Part shown: positions 1 through 5,249 of the stretch, in pieces
Layout of the letters: every line of letters starts with the position of its first letter
Position numbering within the stretch: the first letter of the stretch is position 1
Source: Rhodospirillaceae bacterium UBA3470
GTDB lineage: Bacteria > Pseudomonadota > Alphaproteobacteria > Rhodospirillales > Casp-alpha2
Assembly (NCBI GenBank): GCA_002378125.1
Contig: DFRF01000210.1
Location: 1-7,678 of the forward strand
Direction of reading: 5' to 3'
Length of the DNA stretch: 7,678 nt
Made by a program: the position numbers and the translations under genes
The notes under the pieces: generated by a model
Database searches by the model: none
What the model was told of the DNA's origin: nothing
The model's input: only the letters and a program-made list of their open reading frames with translations

Positions 1-327
1 ATCGAATCCATCCATGCACCGTCGCGAATCTTCCAATGGGGAGACGTAACGGAGAACCCGAATGCGGGCTTTCTAGCCTGCGCTGACCAGATCATCGTCA
101 CTGGAGACTCTATCTCTATGTGCACTGAAGCCTGCGCGTCCGGTGTTCCCGTACACCTTTTCGCGCCACCGGAACTAGTCAGCGCAAAGCACAAGCGGTT
201 TCATCAAATACTTCGCGATAACGGATATATTGCTGATATAGAATCGAAAATAGAGGCGCCATTACATCCACCCCTCAACCCTGCAAACGAAATCGCGGCC
301 GCAGCCCGTAATCTAATGGATTGGTAG
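1..327 (+). CDS. ELM1-family (DUF1022) protein, C-terminal part
   Basis: The reading frame is open from base 1 to the TAG at 325-327, so only the last 108 residues are present and the start lies outside the window. The translation contains the segment VTGDSISMCTEA followed by SGVPVHLF. This resembles the C-terminal part of bacterial proteins related to plant mitochondrial fission factor ELM1 (DUF1022), where a D-S-x-S-M-x-x-E-A motif precedes G-x-P-V. The segment resembles the sugar-nucleotide-binding half of GT-B glycosyltransferases, and these bacterial proteins often sit near envelope genes, but their biochemical role is not established. Only 3 bases separate its stop from the next ATG, so it is probably cotranscribed and translationally coupled with the isomerase-family gene. 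The family call is from motif memory and fairly secure; the function is unknown. Confidence 0.8.
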   Translation: MESIHAPSRIFQWGDVTENPNAGFLACADQIIVTGDSISMCTEACASGVPVHLFAPPELVSAKHKRFHQILRDNGYIADIESKIEAPLHPPLNPANEIAAAARNLMDW

Positions 328-330
328 GAA

Positions 331-1125
331 ATGCCAAATTTTTCCGCAAACATCATATACCTATTCAACGAAATCGATCTACTCGATCGGATTTCCGCAG
401 CCGCCGCCGTCGGCTTCCGGGCAGTAGAATGCCAGCGTCCCTATGAAATACCACCGGCTGTTTTCCGCAATCTCCTGAACGCTCATGACATGGAACTAGC
501 ATTGATCAATACGCCTGTGCATCCATCCTGGCCGCATGCCAGTGGCATTGCCACATATCCCGACCGCACCTCAGCCTTTCGCGAGATAGCGTCGAGCGCC
601 ATAGAATATGCGACGTCGGTCGGGTGTCCCCGTTTGCATGTGGTGGCTGGAAAATTGGATAACAATGTAAATCCGATGGCGGCTGAAGAAACCTTTCTCA
701 ACAATATTGTTTGGGCAGCCGACAAGGGGCGCTCTTTGGGTGTCAAAATCCTAATCGAACCACTGAACGCCATCGACAACCCCACATATTTCCTGACCAC
801 CGCCGCGCAGGCGCAGGCGTTGTTGACGCGCGCCGATCACGACAACCTTTACCTTCAATACGATCTCTTCCATGCGGGTATGAACGGTGAAGATGTGATC
901 GACGGCGCCCAAACCTACCTGGGCCTCATCGATCACATGCAGATGGCGGGCGTGCCTGAGCGCCACGAACCGGATACGGGAACGGTCGATATGCTGACAG
1001 CTTTCGATGCCGTCGATACTATGGGATATAAAGGCTGGATCGGTGCGGAATACCGGCCAAGCCACTCCACAGCCGAAAGTTTTACCTGGGGCGCTCCCTT
1101 TGGGATCGGGCCGCGACGCCCTTAG
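331..1125 (+). CDS. hyi: Hydroxypyruvate isomerase family protein (TIM barrel)
   Basis: This 264-residue protein matches the length and motifs of hydroxypyruvate isomerase, a xylose-isomerase-like TIM barrel that interconverts hydroxypyruvate and tartronate semialdehyde in the cytoplasm during glyoxylate and glycerate metabolism. Visible landmarks are the N-terminal strand MPNFSANIIYLF, NTPVHP at 60-65, HVVAG at 103-107, LIEPLN at 141-146 (candidate catalytic and metal-binding E143), QYDLFHA at 176-182 (D178, H181), Q204 in HMQMAG, RHEPDTG at 211-217 and GAEYRP at 238-243 (E240). The metal/catalytic set E143-D178-Q204-E240 is therefore intact. One oddity is GTVDM at 217-221, where the family usually has G-E-[IV]-N-Y. 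The ATG follows the upstream stop by 3 bases and AGGAA almost touches it, which suggests coupled translation. The stop overlaps the convergent FAH gene. Related sugar or keto-acid isomerases of the same fold are possible, so the substrate is inferred. Confidence 0.85.
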   Translation: MPNFSANIIYLFNEIDLLDRISAAAAVGFRAVECQRPYEIPPAVFRNLLNAHDMELALINTPVHPSWPHASGIATYPDRTSAFREIASSAIEYATSVGCPRLHVVAGKLDNNVNPMAAEETFLNNIVWAADKGRSLGVKILIEPLNAIDNPTYFLTTAAQAQALLTRADHDNLYLQYDLFHAGMNGEDVIDGAQTYLGLIDHMQMAGVPERHEPDTGTVDMLTAFDAVDTMGYKGWIGAEYRPSHSTAESFTWGAPFGIGPRRP

Positions 1126-1976
1126 TCAGCACGGGTGAAGGCCATCACTTTCTGTCGTTGTTCGCCCAAGCCCTCAATACCGAGCCGCATCTCATCTCCG
1201 GGCTTCAAGAACACTGGGGGCGTCTGTCCCATTCCAACCCCCGGCGGCGTACCGGTCGCGATGATATCACCTGGTTGCAGGGACATGTGACGGGAAATGT
1301 AGCTGACTAGGTGCAAGATGCCAAACTCCATAGTACGCGTATTGCCGTCTTGCTGGCGTTTGCCGTTCAAATCCAACCAGACGTTCAGGTTCTGCGCGTC
1401 AGTCACTTCGTCCATCGTCACCAACCACGGCCCAACCGGACAAAAGGTATCGGCACTTTTGCCCTTAAACCATTGGCCGGAGCCCTCCAGTTGAAAGGTC
1501 CGTTCTGAAACGTCGTTGATGATTGTGTACCCAGCAATACACGCGGTCGCTTGGGATTGGTCAACATTGCGCGCAGCCCGTCCGATTACAATGCCCAGTT
1601 CGACCTCCCAATCGCTTTTAACGGAACCTTCGGGCAGCATGACGTCGTCATTCGGTCCATTGAGGGAGCTTGTGGCTTTGGCGAATAGGATCGGTTCTTC
1701 AGGCAGGTCCATACCGGCTTCCAACGCATGATCCCGGTAGTTCAATCCAACGGCTACGACTTTTCCGATGTTGGCAATGGGAATACCGATACGAACTGTG
1801 CCCTCGACCACGGGCAAGCTGTCGGGGTTTAACTTCGCTAGTGCGGCAAGACGGTCAGGGTCCAGATTGCCTCCGTCTAAATCATTCATCTGATCGGAAA
1901 GGTCCCGAATTCTGCCGTTGGCGTCCTGGAACCCCGGTTTTTCTTCGCCACGCGGGCCAAAGCGGAGAAATTTCAT
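1122..1976 (-). CDS. Fumarylacetoacetate hydrolase (FAH) family protein
   Basis: The 284-residue product is a full-length FAH-fold enzyme. Enzymes of this family cleave or isomerise beta-diketo or oxo acids using a divalent metal. An N-terminal cap of about 70 residues is followed by VGLNYRDHA at 76-84, DWEVELGIVIG at 122-132 and NDVSER at 154-159, giving the expected metal triad E124-E126-D155. WFKGKS at 169-174, TGTPPGVGMG at 241-250 and GIEGLGEQ at 266-273 follow. The last motifs are typical of the subgroup often annotated as ureidoglycolate lyase, and also of 2,4-diketo-3-deoxy-L-fuconate hydrolase. The substrate cannot be fixed from sequence, and no urea or fucose pathway genes are adjacent. 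AAGGG lies 9 bases upstream of the ATG. The gene follows the HAD phosphatase on the same strand with a 55-base gap, and its TAA overlaps the hyi stop. Confidence 0.88.
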   Translation of the reverse strand: MKFLRFGPRGEEKPGFQDANGRIRDLSDQMNDLDGGNLDPDRLAALAKLNPDSLPVVEGTVRIGIPIANIGKVVAVGLNYRDHALEAGMDLPEEPILFAKATSSLNGPNDDVMLPEGSVKSDWEVELGIVIGRAARNVDQSQATACIAGYTIINDVSERTFQLEGSGQWFKGKSADTFCPVGPWLVTMDEVTDAQNLNVWLDLNGKRQQDGNTRTMEFGILHLVSYISRHMSLQPGDIIATGTPPGVGMGQTPPVFLKPGDEMRLGIEGLGEQRQKVMAFTRAD

Positions 1977-2031
1977 TCTCTTCGTCCCTTTTCGTTCAGC
2001 CTAACGGGGCTGCGGCGAAGGTCAATGATCT

Positions 2032-2706
2032 TTAGAGTTGGGGGAACAGCGGGACGGCTTTCAAGGCAGCTCCAACCTCATCACCGGTAAGCACCTGAAA
2101 CGCTGTATCCGATAACGCCAATGCCTCGGCGCGCTCACCAGTGCGATTGCCATGCCCGGACAGGATATGAAGGCCACCGGCCAGACCGGCGTTCTTACCA
2201 GCACCCATGTCGTCGGCGCGATCGCCCACAATCCAACTAGCCGCCAAATCGAGAGGAAACATGCACGCGGCGCGCAACAGCATGCCAGGCCGCGGTTTTC
2301 GATCCGGATGATCGACGATATTCCAAGGAGCCTCGCCACCCCCATGGAAGGGGCACGCAAATACGGCGTCAATGAACGCGTTTTCGGTCGCCAGCGCGTT
2401 CAACATGGCTGCTTGGACGGCTTCAAAATCCGACCACCCATAATTGCCCCGTCCAACACCACTTTGGTTAGTCACCACGATGACAGGGAGGCCATGCGTG
2501 TTTGCAGCATGGATCACGACCGCTGCGTTAGTCGTTAGTCGCATATCTTCCGCCCGATGCAGATAATGCACTTCTTCGACAATCACCCCATCACGATCCA
2601 AAAAAATAGCCGGTCGCGGCTCGCCTGAAACAGCGCGAATCTGCTGACACCAGACACCGTCGTAACCAACGAAAGGCGGATAGGCGATAGCGGGGGCGTT
2701 AGCCAT
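2032..2706 (-). CDS. GmhB-like HAD-IIIA phosphatase
   Basis: The 224-residue protein belongs to the HAD-IIIA group that includes D-glycero-D-manno-heptose 1,7-bisphosphate phosphatase (GmhB) and histidinol phosphatase. GmhB removes a phosphate during synthesis of ADP-heptose for the LPS inner core. Motif I is FLDRDGV (35-41) with nucleophile D37 and acid/base D39. Motif II is VTNQSG (78-83), the lysine is in DRKPRPGM (135-142), and motif III is VGDRADDM (160-167). The usual zinc loop CxH...CxC is altered: C118 and H121 are kept, but the positions before RKP read D-H-P-D (H133, D135) rather than C-x-C. An N-terminal extension of about 30 residues precedes the fold. AAGGA sits 6-7 bases before the ATG at 2706. 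The FAH gene follows on the same strand. The HAD-IIIA assignment is secure; heptose bisphosphate as substrate is plausible but unproven. Confidence 0.82.
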   Translation of the reverse strand: MANAPAIAYPPFVGYDGVWCQQIRAVSGEPRPAIFLDRDGVIVEEVHYLHRAEDMRLTTNAAVVIHAANTHGLPVIVVTNQSGVGRGNYGWSDFEAVQAAMLNALATENAFIDAVFACPFHGGGEAPWNIVDHPDRKPRPGMLLRAACMFPLDLAASWIVGDRADDMGAGKNAGLAGGLHILSGHGNRTGERAEALALSDTAFQVLTGDEVGAALKAVPLFPQL

Positions 2707-2726
2707 TTAAAATCCTTGCTTGCCAG

Positions 2727-2754
2727 TTGCCGCGCCGAAGCCCCGTACTTATAT
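2727..2754 (+). promoter_or_regulatory. Possible sigma70 promoter for DUF454 gene
   Basis: TTGCCG (2727-2732) and TTATAT (2749-2754) are separated by 16 bases and resemble -35 and -10 boxes. Transcription would begin near 2761, close to the GTG at 2770 and about 40 bases ahead of the ATG at 2803. The match is only moderate and rests on position and consensus similarity. Confidence 0.3.
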
Positions 2755-2768
2755 CCCGTGAAGGGATA
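2752..2768. repeat. Inverted repeat TATCCC-N5-GGGATA
   Basis: TATCCC (2752-2757) and GGGATA (2763-2768) form a perfect 6-bp inverted repeat with a 5-base spacer, GTGAA. It lies in the 63-base gap between the divergent HAD phosphatase and DUF454 genes and ends 1 base before the GTG at 2770. Its right arm contains the AAGGG-like ribosome binding sequence. It could be an operator or a hairpin hiding the ribosome binding site; neither is shown. Confidence 0.45.
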
Positions 2769-2769
2769 G

Positions 2770-3279
2770 GTGCGGTTCACCGCGCCAAAAGATAATGCCG
2801 CCATGACTTCACCGGACCATAAACTGCCCGAAACTAGCGAAAAATTCACTGGAAATCTCTCAAGATGCTGGATCAGGTGGTGCCTGCTGGCGTTCGGATG
2901 GGCGAATGTCGGCTTAGGCCTCGTCGGTATATTCATTCCCGGACTTCCCACGACAATCTTCCTGATCATCGCCTTTTGGGCCTTTTCCAAAAGCTCGGAG
3001 AAGTTCCAAAACTGGTTATGGTCCCATCCCATACTTGGAACGCCTATCCACGCTTGGCATATGCATCGTGTGATACCGGTCCGCGCCAAGATCTTCGCCG
3101 CCGTGATGATGACCTTTAGCTTCGTCTATGTCGCGATTTTCATAGCTGAAGATTGGGTCCTGCCAATGGTCCTGGCGGGGATCATGACCCCCGCCGCCAC
3201 CTATGTGTTGACCCGAGCCAGTGCACCGCCCCACATCACGGCTTCAGATACGGCCACTCGCAAAGAGGGACCGTGTTAG
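2770..3279 (+). CDS. YbaN/DUF454 family inner membrane protein
   Basis: The product has the DUF454 hallmark: a glycine-rich hydrophobic helix, N-V-G-L-G-L-V-G-I-F-I-P-G-L-P-T-T (47-62), followed by FWAFSKSSEKF (69-79) and HPILGTPI (86-93). Membrane segments are apparent at about 36-70, 107-125 and 129-148, so it is an inner-membrane protein like E. coli YbaN, whose function is not known. Two starts are possible. GTG at 2770 has AAGGGAT just upstream and gives 169 residues; ATG at 2803 gives 158 residues and begins nearer the conserved region but lacks a clear ribosome binding site. The gene is divergent from the HAD phosphatase gene and convergent with the SMR transporter gene, whose stop codon overlaps its own TAG. 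Confidence 0.82.
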   Translation: MRFTAPKDNAAMTSPDHKLPETSEKFTGNLSRCWIRWCLLAFGWANVGLGLVGIFIPGLPTTIFLIIAFWAFSKSSEKFQNWLWSHPILGTPIHAWHMHRVIPVRAKIFAAVMMTFSFVYVAIFIAEDWVLPMVLAGIMTPAATYVLTRASAPPHITASDTATRKEGPC

Positions 3280-3602
3280 ACTGCTTTGCCTTCGGCCCAG
3301 TGTAGACCGATAACGCCGAGGATGACTAATGCAAGGGACATCGCCTTGATTGCCGTCATCGGTTCCTTGAACAGAAAGATCCCGGCGATGCAAATCAGTG
3401 CCGTCCCGGTCCCCGCCCAGATGGCGTAGGCCGTCCCAACATCAATGCTTTTCAGACACAAAGCGAGAAACCAGAGGCTGGCGCCGTAGCCGACCACGAC
3501 GACGCTGCTCGGGATCAGAATAGAAAACCCATTCGACATCTTGAGTGCGAGAGTGCCAACCACTTCACTCAGAATAGCCAAAGCGAGAAGAAACCAGGGC
3601 AT
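3276..3602 (-). CDS. Small multidrug resistance (SMR) family transporter
   Basis: The 108-residue protein has four predicted transmembrane helices and matches EmrE-type SMR transporters, proton-coupled antiporters of the inner membrane that export cationic, lipophilic compounds. The essential membrane glutamate is E13 in LSEVVGT, as in the EmrE/Qac branch (E-x-x-G-T) rather than the guanidinium-exporting Gdx/SugE branch. LK at 20-21, Y39, and AYAIWAGTGTA (58-68, with Y59 and W62) correspond to known EmrE binding-site positions. I chose the ATG at 3602 because AAAGG lies 7 bases upstream and the length then fits EmrE (110 aa). An in-frame ATG at 3617 would add MKGFV and has no ribosome binding site. 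The perfect palindrome at 3625-3637 just upstream may be an operator. Substrate specificity is inferred. Confidence 0.88.
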   Translation of the reverse strand: MPWFLLALAILSEVVGTLALKMSNGFSILIPSSVVVVGYGASLWFLALCLKSIDVGTAYAIWAGTGTALICIAGIFLFKEPMTAIKAMSLALVILGVIGLHWAEGKAV

Positions 3603-3614
3603 AACGAAACCTTT
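3603..3614 (-). promoter_or_regulatory. Ribosome binding site deciding the SMR start
   Basis: On the minus strand AAAGG (3614-3610) is followed by the 7-base spacer TTTCGTT and the ATG at 3602. This favours 3602 over the in-frame ATG at 3617. Confidence 0.6.
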
Positions 3615-3624
3615 CATTGGATGT

Positions 3625-3637
3625 TATTCGGCGAATA
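3625..3637. promoter_or_regulatory. 13-bp palindrome upstream of SMR gene, candidate operator
   Basis: TATTCGGCGAATA is a perfect palindrome with 6-bp arms around a central G. It ends 22 bases before the SMR start. SMR genes are commonly repressed by TetR- or MarR-type regulators that bind such sites, but no regulator gene is visible here. The palindrome is seen directly; its role is inferred. Confidence 0.4.
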
Positions 3638-3797
3638 CTTAAGAGCGCTGGCCGGGCCCGACAAGATTCGTTAGACCGCTGCATATGACCGATACGAATG
3701 TCTATCTCTGTTTGGCCATGAATCTGGTTATCGCGACCCATCTGGCCATGTCTGCCCGGCCGTGAAGAACCACCGTGATTGACAGGATTTCAGGTTC

Positions 3798-4058
3798 ATG
3801 GGCATCTATAGTCTGATATCGCCAGTCACGCTCGCCTACGCCATTCAGGTATTCCTAGCGGCGCACGTAGTCTTCAATGTTCATCACAAAGACGGCCCAA
3901 AAATACAAGTCGCTTTCGTTGATGATAATGGTCACTGCATCAATCAAAGAGGCTTACGGAAAACTGGGGACGCGAAGCAGGAAACAACCGTTCAGCTTTT
4001 AAACATGCTGCAAATCGATCCCAACTCTATCGAAGAAATCCTGCTCACATTAAGTTAA
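3798..4058 (+). CDS. Hypothetical 86-residue protein
   Basis: I do not recognise this ORF. It would encode 86 residues with a hydrophobic N-terminus (about 1-27, including SLISPVTLAYAIQVFLAA), a polar middle containing HHKDGPK and DDNGH, and an acidic C-terminal helix ending NSIEEILLTLS. It has no lipobox or clear signal-peptide cleavage site. AGGA lies 10 bases before the ATG and is a weak ribosome binding site. A perfect TTGACA at 3779-3784 lies just upstream, but the only good -10-like sequence (TATAGT, 3807-3812) is 22 bases away and inside the ORF. Codon third positions are about evenly split between GC and AT, and codons such as ATA, AGA and TTA are used, so coding status is uncertain. 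If it is not a gene, 3603-4179 is an unusually long non-coding gap. Confidence 0.4.
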   Translation: MGIYSLISPVTLAYAIQVFLAAHVVFNVHHKDGPKIQVAFVDDNGHCINQRGLRKTGDAKQETTVQLLNMLQIDPNSIEEILLTLS

Positions 4059-4059
4059 T

Positions 4060-4077
4060 GGAGTTAGATTAACCTCC
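4060..4077 (+). terminator. Weak hairpin after the hypothetical ORF
   Basis: GGAGTTA (4060-4066) can pair with TAAcCTCC (4070-4077), giving a 7-bp stem with one bulged C and a 3-base loop, GAT. It begins 1 base after the stop of the 86-residue ORF. No T-run follows, so intrinsic termination would be weak at best. Confidence 0.25.
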
Positions 4078-4167
4078 TAAATTCTAGACAATACGACAGA
4101 ACAAAAAGGAAATTTTGCCGTCCAGGATAGGCCGTGATAAGACGTCTTCCGCCGATCCAACTTGCAT

Positions 4168-4172
4168 GGGAG
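4168..4172 (+). promoter_or_regulatory. Ribosome binding site selecting a GTG start
   Basis: GGGAG (4168-4172) is 7 bases before the GTG at 4180, an ideal spacing. It supports GTG over the in-frame TTG at 4162, which has no Shine-Dalgarno sequence. The GGGAG is also part of a 5-codon ATG frame (4166-4183) whose TGA overlaps the GTG as GTGA. Confidence 0.6.
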
Positions 4173-4179
4173 CCCCCGC

Positions 4180-4710
4180 GTGAGCGCCGCATCATCCTCG
4201 TCCAAACCCACCCCCGCCGCATCATTACCTGTTTTGGCACGCATCAAACTGCTCTCCGTTGACGTCGACGGTGTCTTGACCGATGGCGGCATCTTTTACA
4301 CGGACGACGGCAATACATTCCGAAAATTCAATGCTAAGGATGGCATGGGTTTAGTTATGCTGAGAAGGGCTGGTATCATGGTAACGATTATCTCCGCCGG
4401 CGCACCGGGGGCTATCGAACACCGGGCCAAACGCCTAGGGATTGAGCACGTTTATACGGATGTGCGTGACAAGTTGACCTTCTTTCAAGATCTCGCACAG
4501 AAACTGGATATCGATATGTCAGACACGGCGCATATGGGTGACGACGTCAACGATTTGCCGCTCATGCGCGCCGCTGGACTCGGCATCACAACGGCTGATG
4601 CTGTCCGCGCCGTCGCACGCGAGGCCGATATCACCACCGTGCGCCATGGCGGCGACGCGGCCGTCCGCGAAGTTTGTGATGCGATCTTGGAAGCACAGGA
4701 GAGCGTCTAA
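4180..4710 (+). CDS. kdsC: KdsC-type HAD phosphatase (3-deoxy-D-manno-octulosonate 8-phosphate phosphatase family)
   Basis: The 176-residue product has the layout of KdsC, the capless HAD phosphatase that hydrolyses KDO-8-phosphate in the cytoplasm on the way to LPS inner-core KDO. Motif I is SVDVDGVLTDGG (26-37) with nucleophile D28 and acid/base D30. FNAKDGMG (50-57) is the tetramer-type KdsC signature, K98 lies in RDKLTFF, and motif III is MGDDVNDLPLM (119-129). Motif II reads ISAGAPGA (71-78), where characterised KdsC proteins have [TS]-G-R/K, so the loop differs. C-terminal AAVREVCDAILEAQ fits the family. The GTG start is chosen for its ribosome binding site; TTG at 4162 would add six residues. 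No kdsD or lptC is adjacent. A phosphatase for a related nonulosonate, such as KDN or a sialic-acid-like sugar, is an alternative. Confidence 0.82.
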   Translation: MSAASSSSKPTPAASLPVLARIKLLSVDVDGVLTDGGIFYTDDGNTFRKFNAKDGMGLVMLRRAGIMVTIISAGAPGAIEHRAKRLGIEHVYTDVRDKLTFFQDLAQKLDIDMSDTAHMGDDVNDLPLMRAAGLGITTADAVRAVAREADITTVRHGGDAAVREVCDAILEAQESV

Positions 4711-4839
4711 GTGGGACATAGAAGCCGCGCATCCGCCTGAAAGCACGTCGCGCTAATCCTGCATAGCTCGCCGTCGAAAGCTGCCGAAGAACCAACACCG
4801 CGGCCACTGATAGGAATGTAGCGTTGAAGTCCATGGAAG

Positions 4840-4845
4840 TATAAA
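4840..4845 (+). promoter_or_regulatory. Possible -10 box for the lipoprotein operon
   Basis: TATAAA (4840-4845) matches five of six -10 consensus bases and would start transcription about 34 bases before the ATG at 4886. No convincing -35 is present. A second candidate is TTGCAC (4849-4854) with TAAATA (4872-4877) at a 17-base spacing, which would give an almost leaderless transcript. The rest of the 175-base gap 4711-4885 shows no gene. Confidence 0.25.
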
Positions 4846-4885
4846 GAGTTGCACTGGAAACCCTGATTATTTAAATAGATTCAAT

Positions 4886-5230
4886 ATGATAATAAAGGTT
4901 TCTCGAGTTTTGACGATTACCGGATTGTTGCTGCTGTTCATCGCGGCATGCGGAGGGCAGCCCTACATCCACTTGGCCAATGAATACGATCGGGAATCTG
5001 CAACCTTCCTCAAAGGTATTACCGACCGCAATGACGTGACGATTTGCTATGCCAAGCGGAATACAACGCCCAGTGTTATCAGTCAGATGGCGGCGGCGGA
5101 ATGCCGGCGATTTGCAAAAATCGCAAGTTTCCGAGAACAAACACTTCGGACCTGTCCAATCGCCACGCCTATTGCTGCTGTTTTCAATTGTCTCGACCCC
5201 GCCCAAAGGTTGCAGGGGAACGTCCGCTAA
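4886..5230 (+). CDS. Small cysteine-containing lipoprotein of unknown function
   Basis: The 114-residue protein starts with a short positive region (MIIKVSR), a hydrophobic stretch, TGLLLLF (12-18), and a lipobox I-A-A-C ending at C22, so it should be lipidated and anchored to the envelope. G23-G24 rather than D at +2 suggests outer-membrane sorting. After processing, about 92 residues remain with four cysteines, C54 in VTICYAKR, C73 in AAAECRRF, C90 in RTCPIATP and C102 in FNCLD, which could form two disulfides in the periplasm. The pattern [V]-T-x-C-Y...AxxEC...CPxxTP...F-x-C resembles a small uncharacterised alphaproteobacterial family I recall only by pattern. No strong ribosome binding site precedes the ATG. 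It is followed after 19 bases by the glycine-zipper lipoprotein gene, which suggests an operon. Confidence 0.78.
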   Translation: MIIKVSRVLTITGLLLLFIAACGGQPYIHLANEYDRESATFLKGITDRNDVTICYAKRNTTPSVISQMAAAECRRFAKIASFREQTLRTCPIATPIAAVFNCLDPAQRLQGNVR

Positions 5231-5236
5231 TTCCAG

Positions 5237-5242
5237 AAGGAG
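5237..5242 (+). promoter_or_regulatory. Strong Shine-Dalgarno fixing the glycine-zipper lipoprotein start
   Basis: AAGGAG (5237-5242) stands 7 bases before the ATG at 5250. The same frame is open back to 5049, but that extension lies inside the upstream gene, and the lipobox position requires the 5250 start. Confidence 0.75.
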
Positions 5243-5249
5243 AACTGCC

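Noticed and set aside
1670..2035. 121-residue plus-strand reading frame
   Set aside because: It is antisense to the well-supported FAH gene and has low-quality, Arg/Ser/Pro-rich content.
2152..2538. 128-residue plus-strand reading frame
   Set aside because: It is antisense to the HAD phosphatase gene, whose catalytic motifs are intact, and it carries no recognisable motif.
2583..3089. 168-residue minus-strand reading frame
   Set aside because: It overlaps the HAD phosphatase start and the DUF454 gene, both supported by clear family motifs, and its translation shows no domain.
3685..3765. 26-codon ORF starting ATGACCGATACG
   Set aside because: It is too short, lacks a ribosome binding site and has no recognisable content.
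3603..3797. Guanidine riboswitch upstream of the SMR gene
   Set aside because: The SMR protein is of the EmrE/Qac branch, and I found no ykkC or mini-ykkC-like paired hairpins with ACGR loops on the minus strand.
5049..5249. N-terminal extension of the glycine-zipper lipoprotein frame
   Set aside because: It lies inside the upstream lipoprotein gene in another frame, and the AAGGAG at 5237 and the lipobox fix the start at 5250.
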